Assembly (NCBI RefSeq): GCF_030445035.2
Contig: NC_080673.1
Coordinates: 40,916,365 to 40,980,364, forward strand
DNA from: Dasypus novemcinctus
Lineage: Eukaryota > Chordata > Mammalia > Cingulata > Dasypodidae
Length of the DNA: 64,000 bases
Reading direction: 5' to 3'
Part shown: positions 11,227-22,564 of the stretch, in pieces
How positions within the stretch are numbered: the first letter of the stretch is position 1
How the letters are laid out: the number at the start of each line of letters is the position of its first letter
Translations under genes and position numbers: made by a program
The notes under the pieces: model-generated
What the model saw: only the letters and a program-made list of their open reading frames with translations
The model's database searches: none
What the model was told of the DNA's origin: nothing

Positions 11227-11439
11227 CTTTTTTTTATTTTTTGAGGTACCAGGGGCTGGGGATTGAAACTGGGACCTCCTACATGGGAAGCTGGTGCTTA
11301 ACCACTGAGCCACATTGGCTTCCCTGAGTTTGTTTTGTTTGTTGTTTTGTTGTTGTTGTTTTCAGGAAGCGATGGAACCAAACCTGGGACCTCCCATGTG
11401 GGAGGTAGGTACCCAACCACTTGAGCCACATCTGCTCCC
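11227..11439 (-). mobile_element. Dimeric DAS-type SINE, antisense
   Basis: It contains two tRNA-like units in the same orientation, about 11241-11325 and 11363-11439, joined by a GTTTTGTTT-rich linker (A-rich on the minus strand). Each has the 'aaccactgagccacattggcttccc' type block, which is an inverted A box. Flanks TGCGTCTT (11219-11226) and TGCATCTC (11440-11447) agree at 6 of 8 positions. A single flanking duplication around both units favours insertion as a dimer (DAS-II-like) over two separate events. Confidence 0.78.
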
Positions 11440-11646
11440 TGCATCTCATTGTTGTTTTGATTTACATCTATTTAATTATAAATAGGGTTGAGCATCTCTC
11501 CTGTATCCATTTTTGTATTTCTTTGTGGGGCACTTTGCATGATCTTTGCCCATTTTTCTGTTGGATTGTTGTTTTTTTCTTATTGATTCAAAAGATCTCT
11601 TTATATAATGAGAAAGTGGACCAATGATTCATACTCTCTACAGCCC

Positions 11647-12215
11647 TGTAGCAGTTTGACATAGTTCTGAATTCCAAAAATAGATATTGGATTATGTTTG
11701 TAAACTAGTCTGTACTTGGGCATGATTAAATTATGATTCGGGCTTTGATTGGGCCATGTCAGTAAGGTGTTGAGTCCCTGCCCCTTGGTCGTGGGGACTG
11801 ACAAATAAAAGGCATGGCAAAGGAGAGAGTTAGGGTTTTTGATGTTGGAGTTTTGATGTTGGAGTTTGATACTGAAGCCTTAAGCTGGAGCTCCGGGAAG
11901 TAAGCTCACAGAAGAAAGAAAAGCAAATCGCAGGAAGAGAGGAACACTGAGCCCAGGAAGAAGCAAGCCAGGGGAAGAGAGGAGCCCTGAACCCAGAAAG
12001 AAGCAAGACTCTGGAAGGGAGGAACCCAGGAAGCCTGAACACTTGCAGATGTCGGCAGCCGTCTTGCTCTAACATGTGAAAATATAGTTTGGTGAAGGAA
12101 GTAACTTATGCTCTATGGCCTGTTATCTGTAAGCGCCTACCCCAAACAAATACCCTTTATAAAAACCAACCGGTTTCAGTATTTTGCATTGGATCCCCTT
12201 TGACTGACTAATACA
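11647..12215 (+). mobile_element. Solo LTR, MaLR-like xenarthran family (copy 1)
   Basis: It starts TGTAGCAGTTTGAC and ends GACTAATACA. Near the 3' end it has 'aaataccctttataaa', a possible poly(A)-signal region. Five-base flanks AGCCC (11642-11646) and AACCC (12216-12220) fit a decayed 5-bp duplication. The second copy at 61581-62179 (minus) shares both termini. The family resembles ERVL-MaLR LTRs, which end in CTAATACA. No internal region or ORF is attached. It is a non-functional relic. Confidence 0.72.
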
Positions 12216-13485
12216 AACCCCATATATATATATTTTCTTCTAACACTCAGTTATTGCTCTTATATATTGCCTACTTCACTTTCTCTCCTACCATCTCCTC
12301 CTATTACGTCCTGGAGTAGTTTACTTCATTTTGTTTATATGGAAAAGAACGAGAGTCAGTCTTATAGATCCAAAGCAAGGATGTACACTTTTTACCTGGA
12401 ATCTATATCAATATCAAAGACAATTTTTACTCTTTGTTGGTGATGAATACTTGGTAGGCTTGTATCTTGCTCAGTAACTATAAATGAATGTCCAAATTCA
12501 ACAAACTTCTTAGACATAATATATATAACCCTTTATTAAAAAAATTTTTTTTTCTTGTAATTCCCTCCTCTCCATCTTACTCTCAGTGATCATCACATGT
12601 CTGGGGCAAGTAATTATCTGCAGACTCTTAACTCTTCATTAAGTACCTGGCAACGGGATGGTCCACGGTTAGATTATGATGAGAGAGGGAAAGCCTCCAG
12701 TGGAAGGCTTCTCAACTAGCCCCGGCCTCTTCATCTCAGAGTCATTAGGCCACACTTTTCTCTGACTGATTTGAGAAGATGGGTCCCCCAGTGAGGTGTG
12801 GCTCCTCTCTCTATAGTTTCCCGTTGAGAATCCAAATTTCCAAATCATGGAAAAACCAATTCAACTTTCGCTAACATGGTAATGATTTGTGGGGGGAACA
12901 GCAGAAATTCCTCTGCAATTATGTGTGAATTGATGTGTGATTTCCTAATGAGCTTAAGTGAAGAAATCATAATTTTGTGATAAATGCTTTATATCTTAAA
13001 ATGCCAGCAACACATATCTAATAAATTCAATCAAACCACTCTCATTTATATAACATTTGCAATTATTATTTAACATGCTGGCTTTCTTTGCTGCTTTACT
13101 GCTCTGGATAATTGCAGAGTATAAAAGTTCTCTTTTCCTAAACAAGACTACAGAAACTCATTATGCTGTAGTTTTTCTTAATGTGATCATAAATGAGTTC
13201 ATTCTGAAATACATTTGCATGCTATGCAGGCCAAGGCCCCCCTATCAAAAATATTACAGCCATTGAATGAGTTTGCTAAATCAGGAACATTTGTACCTAA
13301 TGAGCAGGTCCCTGAGATGCAGCTTGGGTACCTAGCAATGTCCAGACAAACAAGTTGGGAAAATTTCAATGATCAAAATATGGTTCTTATTCATTGAAGA
13401 AACAATGAGGCTCTAGTAGAGCAAAGTGACATGACCAGTGGCCATTGGGTAGGGGTGATGGTGTCCATCACCAAAGAAAACATGA
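12216..13485. other. No recognised feature
   Basis: AT-rich sequence with a possible decayed repeat near 12500-12560. Short frames at 13057-13266 and 13215-13397 show no domain. Confidence 0.45.
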
Positions 13486-13489
13486 TGTA

Positions 13490-13692
13490 TTGATTAGAGA
13501 GTCAGTTCTGGATACAAAGTCTGGATTCCCATATAGTAGCTGTATGACCTTAGACAAACCACTCAGAGTCTCTAAGCCTCAGTTTACTCATCTTTAAAGT
13601 AGAGAAACTTCCTGTTGTCAGGAGGCATAAATGTAAAAGCTCTGGTCACGCTGCCTGGCACATAATGAATGTTCAACAAACTGTAGCTAGTC
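13490..13692 (+). repeat. MIR SINE
   Basis: The order 'tagtagctgtatgaccttagacaaaccactcag', 'taagcctcagtttactcatct' and 'gcctggcacataatgaatgttcaacaaa' covers nearly a complete sense MIR. Confidence 0.85.
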
Positions 13693-14234
13693 AATTTTTG
13701 TTAGCTTTAAAAATTGATAAGTAATCTGCAGAAGCAAACCATGCCCCGCACCCCCCCTCCCCCCCAATCTCCCAAGCAATTCCCCCAGAGTCCAAGATGG
13801 TAATTTGGTCCATGCATATCTCTTATGGAACTGAGAGGGTGGCAGGGGTTGAAAGAGTTTTCTTCCTGGGACCCAAGGTCATCTCCAGACGGGCTGTTCT
13901 AGGTAGGTTGCAATCCCTAAATGAATCCTCTCGTTTGAACTGTGTTCGAATTTGGGAGTTGGTAAATGGAGGCACAAAGAGGTTTTGAGGCACACATCAA
14001 AATTAGCAGCAGTATACCCAAGGCTGGCAAAATGTATGAGAAATTTGTATCAGACTTTCCATGGCCCCTTCGAAGACATTCTAACTTATCCACAGCCTAC
14101 CCTCCGGCGGCACTTCCAGACAGCCATGTTTTGCGCTATAAGACTCAGCCCACCTCTTCCCCAGGGCACAGCTGATTGGATGAGCGGAGTCCTCTGATCC
14201 GATAGGTTGCAGAATGTGCAGGGAGGTGGGGCTG
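13693..14234. other. No recognised feature; C-rich tract
   Basis: Contains a C-rich run at about 13742-13770. The region 13940-14640 has a promoter- or LTR-like look (CCAAT, TATA-like, AATAAA) but lacks definable ends. Confidence 0.4.
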
Positions 14235-14280
14235 GACCAATCATAGGTGACTTCACCGGAAATGAAACTGAAAGTACACA
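14235..14280 (+). promoter_or_regulatory. CCAAT box plus ETS/IRF composite site (candidate)
   Basis: GGACCAATCA at 14234-14243 is a CCAAT box. At 14257-14275 CCGGAAATGAAACTGAAAGT holds an ETS core (CCGGAA), a perfect ETS-IRF composite (GGAANNGAAA) and a perfect IRF element (GAAACTGAAAGT, 14264-14275). Downstream lie 'catataagaccatatatat' (14582-14600) and GCAATAAAC (14614-14622). The arrangement could be an interferon-responsive promoter, perhaps in a decayed LTR. Activity is inference only. Confidence 0.45.
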
Positions 14281-15184
14281 GCACCAAGGCATCAGATAGA
14301 GGACTCCGAGAGGCACTGATGGATCTAGTGCAAGTTAAAGTTAAGACTGGTCAGAAACTAAGAAAAAAGAAGTTGTGGACAGTGGCACAGAGAAAGCCAG
14401 GGTCAGCAGAAGAGAGAGGCAGAGGGTCTGGTTAATGCTGGGGTCTGTCTGGTTCTAGATGGTTTTCCAGCCCCAGTCGCAGTCTTCACATATTTCAACA
14501 GATCCTCTGTTCCCTGAGGCAACTTTAGGGAAGTCTCCTTATATGAACTCCGAAGAGACCACCTCAGGCCCAGAGTGGTCTCATATAAGACCATATATAT
14601 GAGAGGAGAGGTTGCAATAAACACAGAAGATAAAGATCAGGACTGGTAAGTGGCAGATGGTTATATGGAGCATCGCTAATTATTCTAAAGGGAACCTTGT
14701 TATGTATTTATTTTGTAGATAAAAGTGAAGACCTTGTAAATTGTACTGGAATAATAGGTTTCTGAACATAAATTAATAGAAAGATACAAGTTCTCAAGTT
14801 ATTTAATACTCATGGAATTGATAGAATTTAAATTTCCATTCAAATAGAAATCCATTGTCTTTTTAGACAACCGACTTGTTCATTGGTCCTCCAAAGGACA
14901 TTAAATAAAGCACATCTGAAGCTTCCTTCATTGTAGTCTGCATAGATTTTGCAGTGGCTAACATTTTTCCTTAAAAAGAAATAACTTTTGTTCCTCTCTT
15001 TTCCATATTTCTATTACCATCACAATAATTCTATAGTATCTTTCACTTGAACTCTTGCAGTGCCCTTCTAGGTAGTCTCACTAAGCTATGTATGTAGTAG
15101 TTACTCATTAAGTGTTCTTGGAGCTCCTGTTGTACCTGACCTAACCAGAACTCCCCAAAGCCCTTTCCTCTCACAAGGAAACAA
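14281..15184. other. No recognised gene; TATA-like and AATAAA motifs near 14590-14622
   Basis: Contains GGTCT-CATATA-AGACC (14577-14592), a small inverted repeat, and AATAAA at 14616. No exon or repeat family was recognised. Confidence 0.4.
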
Positions 15185-17150
15185 AATCATTTTAAAAACA
15201 GGGCTTTATTATTAAATTTCAAATATATACAGACATGGAGAGAATAATATAATGTACTCCCATATATTTATCATAGATTCAACAGTGATCAACTCAAGAA
15301 CAATCTTGTTTCATCTCCACTTTCACATATTTCCCTTACCTCCTCTTCTCTCAAGCTGGGTTTTAAAGTAAATCCAATATATATTATTTCATTCATAAAT
15401 GTTGCCATGTATATTTCTAAAAATGAACTCTCTTTAAACATAACCAAAATACCACCATTATGCCTGAAAGAAATGAATAATTACTTAATATTACCAAATA
15501 TGTAGTTCAGATTTCCCTGATTTTCTTATCGTCTTTTTACAGTTTCTTTGTTTCAATCCTATATCAAATTAGCCCAGTGTCATATGATTCTTGATATCTC
15601 TTAAGCCTGTTACTATAATCTATAAAAATTTCTCCTCCTCTTCTCCTCCTCCTCCTCCTAGCTCTCTTTCATTCCCTCCTTCTCTCCTTGCAACTTATTT
15701 GTTGAATAAAGAGATTTATTGTTCTGTAGTTTTCCACAGTCTAGCTTTTGCTGACCACATCCCGATGTTATTTAAAATGTTCCTTTATCCACTGTATTTC
15801 TTTTAAATTGATTTTTTGATCTAGACTAGAGTCTCCTTCAAATTCAGTTCCCACTTTTTGGCAATACTTTAAGGCAATTTTGTGTACCTCCATCAAGAGG
15901 CACATAATGTCTCTTTTTGTGATGTCAGCAGGCATTAATGGTCACTGCCTAGATCCATTATTCCTTCAGGGGTTGTAAAATGGTGATGTCCTAAATCTAT
16001 CACTCCTCCCTGGTTAATTAATAAAACTACTTTTAACTTCTCATCAACTATTTGGTTACCCTCAGGCACCGTTAAACTAGGAAAGGCAAGATAAATGCTT
16101 GATTCATAATTGTTAGTTGGTTCCTTGGCATCCACTAAATATGTCCAGTGAGTTTCTTTGTCAAGTATTATTTCCGAACTCATGGATTTAAACATATTTG
16201 ATGTCTTTCAATCCATTGCAGTGATTATTCTTTTTGATGTCATATTGTTCCACTTTTGGCTACTGGGAGCCTCTTCAAGTTGGCTCCTGAGTTCTTTTAA
16301 CATGACTCCACTTGTCTTTGATGTCTTCCTTGCCGTGTGATATCCTGACTCATCTTGTACATATTCTCTCTTAGATTTGGAATCTGCTTTTTCTCCAGGA
16401 GACCTGGTTCCTTTTAGGGGAAATGGTATTTAAAGACTACAGTCTGGGTACTAGGATATTCACTGGCACAGAGTTGATTTTGTTTCTGGGCCTTTTCAAT
16501 GCAAATGTGTTTTGTTTTTAAGATAAAAGTTGTCTTAATTCATACTGATACTTCCAATAAAAAATTCAGGACTATACGTTTTTTCTTAATCGTTCTTACA
16601 TTTACATTCTTACATTTACATGAATTAGTTGCAAATATTTTTTCCTGTTTGTTATTTCTTTTCCTGTTTTTAAATTTTGCTTATGATGCTTTTTAGCCTT
16701 ACAAAAGTGTTTTACTTAATTTTCCAGTAGCCAAACTTTGAGTCATAATTAGGAAAAATTTTCCAGCTTCTATTTTTTAGGGGAATTCATCTGTAATTTA
16801 TCCTAGTACTTATATAGCTTCATTTTTATTTACACTTAAATTTTTGTTCCATTTGAAATTCATAATTCTGGGCCTGGATGAAAAAATGATCCTATTTTAT
16901 CTTTTTCTGTATGACTTTTCAGTGAACTCAACAACACTTACTTAAAAGTCCATCTTTTCCCCTTTGCTATAAGATGCCACCTTGATCATACGTTAAATTT
17001 CCGCATGTGACTGGCCTGTTTCTGTATTTATGATCTTGTTTGCATGCTAATATCATACTATTTTAATCATAGAAGCTTTAAAATATTGCTCTTGCTTTTC
17101 AGGATTTTCTAGGCTATTCTTGCTAAAGCAAAACTTTTGAGTGAAGACCT
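15185..17150 (-). repeat. L1M LINE, antisense (3' region)
   Basis: Long antisense L1-like sequence. Examples are 'atttccctgattttcttatcg', 'gggagcctcttcaagttggctcct', 'ggttccttttaggggaaatgg', 'gttgcaaatattttttcctgtttg', 'aaaagtccatcttttcccc' and the closing 'ttttctaggctattcttgc'. A TCC-rich run sits at 15632-15690. The order is colinear with old L1M elements. The first half (15185-16480) is assigned less firmly. Confidence 0.62.
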
Positions 17151-17264
17151 TCTTTTATCTTATATCAGGGTCCTGTCCTGCTATCTAAGATGGCACCTAG
17201 CTGATTGAGGAAAAGGAATTGTGGGAAGGCACGAAAGGGCCTTTCTTCCCCTTTAACCTGGAGT

Positions 17265-17454
17265 TGGTCGATAGGCCACATTTATCTGTAAATAAAATAT
17301 TACTGAAACACACATACACGCATTCCTTTATGTATTGTCTATGGCTGCTTTCCTACTACAATGGGAACGTTGAGTCATTATGATAAAGACTGTAGGATCC
17401 CGGAAAGCCTAAAATAGTGTCTGTCCCTTTATAGAAAAAGTTTGTCCACCGCTG
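17265..17454 (-). mobile_element. hAT-type MITE, antisense, truncated
   Basis: The sequence 'acatttatctgtaaataaaatattact', 'tatgtattgtctatggctgctttc', 'agcctaaaatagtg' and the terminal 'aaaagtttgtccaccgctg' is the reverse complement of the element at 47979-48290. The left terminus is missing. Confidence 0.65.
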
Positions 17455-17954
17455 CCCTAAGATAACACATTGGCTTCCTAAGGAGGCTTCTAGAGATAAT
17501 GCTAAACCCCAAATAGAACTGACTACATAACTTGTGGGGTCCATTGCAAAATGAAAATGCAAGACATCTTGTTCAGTCAAAAAGAAGGAGAAAAGTGGGA
17601 TTAAATGTACAAAGATATAAAGCTTTTCCTTTCTTCTGCAGTTTCTCTGTTGGCTTACACTGTTTTTATTTGCTATTTAATGTCATTATAAGGAAAAAAT
17701 ATATATTATTAACATGAATTTCACTGTTCACCTTTGTATTGTGCAAGACCAGTTTTAAATGCAAATATATTTAAATGCATTTAACTTGGATGCAGAATCA
17801 TTGAAATCACACAGTTTGTATTTGGTGACTTACCTTAGAGGGTGCTGGCATCAGAAAGGTTAATATTTGGAAGGTTGGGTCTCACCCCCTGCCCCAGGCA
17901 TGGAACAGACCTGTTCCCTCAAGTACAAGGGTATTTGTGGGTCAAGTGCAGACT
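17455..17954. other. No recognised feature
   Basis: AT-rich until about 17850, then a transition into the CpG cluster. No gene is supported. Confidence 0.45.
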
Positions 17955-18500
17955 ATCACGCGTGCCCGTGGACCTTCCCCACACGTAGGGCGCATGCGCG
18001 CAGGTCTGGTGGCTGCCCAGTTCCTTCTCCCACCAACCCGGAGACCTTGGCACCATTTCCAGGCCAAAGGCGGGGAAGTCGGGCAGTGCTCCTCCATAGG
18101 GGCCTACTGCTCCGAGCCACAAGGGATAGAGACCCACAAGGGTATTGCAACCCCTGCAGCCCCGTTCCAGGGTGGGGGAGAGAAGCGCGAAGTCATCCAC
18201 CCAGCCATGCAGCGTAGGGCTGCCAGCGCTCAGGGCCGGGGGCGGCCGCGGGCCGGGCAGGGACCAAGGGGACTGCTCCAGGGAGGTGGGGAGGCAGCCG
18301 GTGTCCAGACGTGTGTGAGCCGGCCTTCAAGCCCTTGACGCAGGCCCCATGGTCCCGTCGGAGTTTCCTTACAAAACACAAATTCAAAGATAAAAAAGTA
18401 AGAATTTCTCCATGGCGACCGCAGAACCTCGAACCCCAAGTGCCGGGTCCTGGTGACCGCGACGCCCAGGGCACCCCCACCGGTGAACCGGACCCTTATC
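17955..18500. promoter_or_regulatory. CpG cluster, candidate CpG island/promoter
   Basis: Dense CpGs (e.g. 'cacgcgtgcccgtgg', 'gggggcggccgcgggccggg', 'ggtgaccgcgacgcccagg') lie in an AT-rich neighbourhood, with an NRF1 palindrome near the left end. No known repeat accounts for it. Frames inside (17937-18338, 18311-18571) have no recognisable domain. It could be the 5' end of an unseen gene or an orphan island. Confidence 0.5.
17990..17999. promoter_or_regulatory. NRF1-type palindrome
   Basis: GCGCATGCGC is the exact palindromic core bound by NRF1 and is common in CpG-island promoters. It sits inside the CpG cluster, which gives some support to a promoter role. Confidence 0.55.
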
Positions 18501-20439
18501 TTAAAAATGACTGTGATGGTAGGAATTTCTGTCAACACCACTGCTTGAAAGGCGATGGGTGGGGAGTGTAGATATTTGGGGAGCGCTGCAGATGTGTGGA
18601 CACCTCAGAGGGAATGTCCATCTGCTAAAATCCTGTCATGTTTATATTCTTTTTTAACAAGACCTCCTATATCAGTGAATGAATCTTTACATAGGATTGC
18701 AATGATGCTGCAGCTTTTCTGTGGGAACCTAGCGCTTCAGAGGCATGCCCAGGGCCTCACTCACTGCCCCACTGAGGATTTGGTTTCCCGCCTGCCTAGT
18801 TTGGCAACAACAGGAAAATGTTGCCAAAAGAGAAACTACTGAAGCATCATTTTCCTTTGTTTCTGCAAAACAAGTTTGGTTTATTTTCTCCCATTTGAGG
18901 CTTTGTTTTTACCTATGCAAATGTGATTCATCTTTCAGTTCTGGAAAAGGGCCTTCAATAACATAATTACTTCACCAATCATCTCCTTGGCTTCTGGAAA
19001 TCATCTTTTTTGTGAAGTTGACTGCAGTTGTTTGAGCTGTATACAGGCCCCCAAATAATGAGTGAGCCTTTTGCTTAACATGCTAATTATTCTCTGAAGT
19101 GAGTGTTGTTTTTAAAAAGAGGATTTAATTGGATATTAAATCTGCAGTTGAAAGATTAAATTATGAAATAAAAGTATCAATCTAATAGGTCTTTGAAAAA
19201 AAAATCAGGTATTCCATTCCAGTTTTTATTAAGTTCAAATGCATTCAGATGTATATTTAATTCTCTGCCCATTTTGCTGGGCTTTGTAACTCTCAGCCTG
19301 AATTCTTTCCTGGGCTGGTTCCAAAGGAAATCATCTCAAGAGGCTGAGTAAGCTCAGGATTCTCTGAGTGCTGGCCCCAAAATAACCTTTTGCTTAAAGA
19401 CTTTACCTGTATAAATGAAATTCAAGAGATGTTGAGAAACCATTTTGAAATGAATAATACTGAAGCAATTCCAAGGGGTATAATTTGGGATGCATCAAAG
19501 GTGGTGGTTAGAGAATACATTGGCCTCACTGTAAGTTTAAAGGAAATCAAAGATCAAAACAGGTAGATGTTGGAGAAGGAAATTAAGAAATGTGAAGTAC
19601 ATCATAGCTATATAAAAATCCCAAATGATTTTTCAGGAAATTATTTGAAGGCAAAGTAATACCCTTTCTAATAAAATAAAGAACATGAAACCCCCCCCCA
19701 GTTTATAAAGCAGGCTTCTTGGGAATAGGAAATAAAAATGAGTAGCTGCTTCAGCTTTACATTTTAAAAAGGTATAAGAAAGCAAAGATTTTTTCCCCTT
19801 AAAATAAGTACCCAACTGGGAGAATGGTAATACAACCATGATACGAAGGTGTCGTTAAACACAGATACCCAGGACTGGGAGAAATAGCAGGAATATGCAT
19901 TATCCGAACCACATTTCAGTCAACTGACCTAGACTAAGTACAGAAACATCCACAGTTTAAGCATGTTTCTGGGGGTATCTGACAGGGAGGCAGGGATGAT
20001 GCATTTTTGCTCTTGTCTTCACTTGTTATGAAAGCCTTGAAAATAAAATATTTAGAGGGATACCTTAAGGGGGAAATTTTAATATGTTGTTAGGATAGAA
20101 ATATTTTCTTTAGTTGCTAATTTATCAAACAGCTGTTATTACTCCTAAGTCAGATAAAATTTTAACACATTACGTTCCAGGTTTTAAAACCTGGTAGTGA
20201 GATTTTTAGAAAAACTTTGCTCCAGGAGTCTCAACTCACCAAAATAATATTTTGTTGTTGATGAACCCTTTATCCTCATCTAATAAAGTCTTGGTCCATT
20301 TTTAATTTATTAACCATTTCTTAGGCGATGGTAAAGCATTTTGACAGGACGGAGTGACCGGGTTGAGAAACAATAATAGTCATTGAAGGATAGAAAGTTT
20401 GATCATAAATTTCATAACTTTAAGGGATTATTGTTAATT
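18501..20439. other. Apparently unique non-coding sequence
   Basis: About 1.9 kb with no named repeat. 19040-19300 is rich in homeodomain-like TAAT cores and may be conserved non-coding sequence. 19560-20430 may be a strongly decayed LINE. No coding exon was seen. Confidence 0.4.
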
Positions 20440-20725
20440 TTTAGTTATGATAATGGCAGTATAGTGATGCTTGAAAAGAGTCCTGGTCTTTTAGAGAGAT
20501 ATATTGAAATTTTTACTGATAAAATGATAATATCTTGAATTTTCTTCAAGAATAGAACAGAATATGGGTAAGCAGGTAAAGCTATGGATGTAACAAGACT
20601 GACCAGGAGGTGATAACCATTGACGTTGGTAAAGGGGTACATGGGAGTTCACTGATAGTGTCTCCTTTTGTAGATGTTTGAAATGTTCCATAACCTCCAA
20701 TTTTTTTCTTTTCAAAAAGCAGATC
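20440..20725 (+). repeat. L1M (L1ME-like) 3' end
   Basis: The order 'gagtcctggtcttttagagagatatattgaaa', 'ggtgataaccattgacgttggtaaaggggtacatgggagttc' and 'gtttgaaatgttccataac' matches the 3' UTR of old L1 elements. Confidence 0.55.
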
Positions 20726-21224
20726 TTACTCTTTATTTAAGGATCCTCTACCCATTTCCCCAAGTGGAAGAGTGGATATAAGAGTCTTATTATCCCCTTG
20801 GTGAGAGCATGTCTCATGCTGATTTGGCCAATTAGGTGCAGTAGTTGGGACCCTTCCTTGTTTTCTGTTCCAGCCACACAAATACTGACTGGGGACAATT
20901 GCCCACTGATATTAACAGCCCACTAAGCCAGGAAGAGAGGTGTGCAGGGGAGTCGGATGAATGCACAGGAGCCAGGGCTTGCTGCAGGTGGAGGTTGAGA
21001 GGGTGGGGTCCTTGTGATGTGCCTTGACGAACCTCAGAAAACCCCTGCTGGATCCCATTCCCTATGTGCTGACTTAGAGGCTAAATTCCATAAATGGGCA
21101 TATTCAGCTGGCTTAAAGCAACGCTTTCTTTTTCCTTTTCTGTTTCTTCTCTCTGTATTTGGATGCATTTACATCTCATCTTCCTAACTGCCAATCTGTT
21201 CTAGGGAGAAGGTGGAAGGAAAAG
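20726..21224. other. No recognised feature
   Basis: Mixed-composition sequence with no repeat or exon recognised. Confidence 0.45.
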
Positions 21225-21400
21225 AAAACCATTTACTAAGTGCTTATTTATTTATGAAGTATAAGACATGGAGCTAGACACTTCATATGCTATTTCATTT
21301 GATTCTCAGGATAATCCTGTGAGTTGTAGGTAATTTTTTAAAAAATTCCATTTTATAAAAGAAGACACTGAGGTTAGAGAAATTAAATCACCTGCTGTTC
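21225..21400 (-). repeat. MIR SINE, antisense
   Basis: The order 'catttactaagtgcttattt', 'tcatttgattctcaggataatcctgtgag' and 'ccattttataaaagaagacactgaggtt' matches antisense MIR. Confidence 0.75.
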
Positions 21401-21414
21401 TACATAACTTAGAA

Positions 21415-21790
21415 AACCTTTGGTTGCAAATTAAGAGCAAACCCAGCTCAACTGTTTCAAACAACAAAAGGAATTTATTTTCAGTACCTTTCAGGGACAG
21501 TTTTAGCAAAGCTCTGGCTCTGAGTCTCTCTTGATTTTCTAGATACTGCTTTCCTCCATGAGGTTTCATCCTCAGATTAGCTTCCCTCATTGTGGCAAAA
21601 AGACTGCAGCAGCTCCGGGTTTTTTCCCTCTACTATGAGCCTAACCCCTACAGTTCACTATAACTGGACTAGTCAATTAGTATAGACAGCAGAGACCTTG
21701 TGAATACTGGCTCAGGCCTATCCTTTGACCATGACAAAGAAGATGAGATTATAATGAGTGGTTTTGTCAATTAAGGCCCATCTACGGGAC
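21415..21790 (-). repeat. Ancient placental repeat, probably LTR-derived, antisense
   Basis: 'ttggttgcaaattaagagcaaacccagctcaa', 'aacaaaaggaatttatt' and 'tagatactgctttcctccatgaggtttcatcctcag' match a common placental interspersed repeat whose class I cannot fix by eye (LTR most likely). Confidence 0.4.
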
Positions 21791-22564
21791 TGGGCTATGG
21801 TTAATCTTAGCCAACCAACAAGACTATTGCAAAGTTAAATAACCATTATGAAACAGAGAGTTAAATTTATCAGATTGCCACAGAAAAATAGGTGAGAGAA
21901 TTAGACTTCCCAGGAGTTTCTGTGCTTCTCCATTCAGACAGAGAGAGAACTGGGAAAAATGAACCTGCCCCATCGTCCATCAATCCTGATATGATCCAGC
22001 TTGGTGGCTGAGCAGAAGGTAAGTGTTAGTGGCCATTTCTGGGAAAGGAAGATGACGGTGAAAGTGCCAAGTAGAGAACCCTCGCCTTCCACCTGGGAGA
22101 TACTGAGAGAGGCTTTGTTTTGTTCTTAGTGATGTTTATCATGCATTGATAATACACTCTTTTGTTTAACATTTGCTAGAGAGTTGGAGTAAAGAATTGA
22201 AGCATTAGCAATTAATTTTAATTGCTAGATTGTGTTTTTTTGGAACATGACATTGTGCTGACAATTAACCATGTGAGGTTCTGGGATTTATTCAGGTTAT
22301 GTAGCAAGTTGAAGCAAGATCTAATCAAGAACAAAAAAAGAGTGATATGGACAAAACATGCCATAATTGTTTTGAAGCTGAGTGCTGCTGAAAGTGGGGA
22401 AACCCTGGTAGAGGAGGTGGAATTCTATACTGAGAAATGCAGGTTGGGGGGTTAAACTGAAGGAAGGGTAAGATATGAAACTGGCAAAGTAAAAAGTTGG
22501 GAATATATATATAAAATATATTATGGAGACAGTGGAAATAACAGACGGTTGTGTTAGGATGGTA
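21791..22564. other. No recognised feature
   Basis: No repeat was named with confidence. The frame at 22222-22455 has no domain. Confidence 0.45.

Larger units (their letters stand above)
10245..11640 (-). repeat. L1M LINE (3' region), antisense, hosting two SINEs
   Basis: The sequence follows antisense L1: 'ttcccagaggctaccac', 'ttggagattgttatttccca', 'aattgctgggtcgaaaggtgaa', 'tctgataggttaaaaattg', then after the SINE dimer 'gggttgagcatctctcctgtatcc' and 'ttcttattgattcaaaagatctctttatat'. DAS-type SINEs interrupt it at 10313-10400 and 11227-11439. The ORF2-related part is too decayed to translate. Confidence 0.75.
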
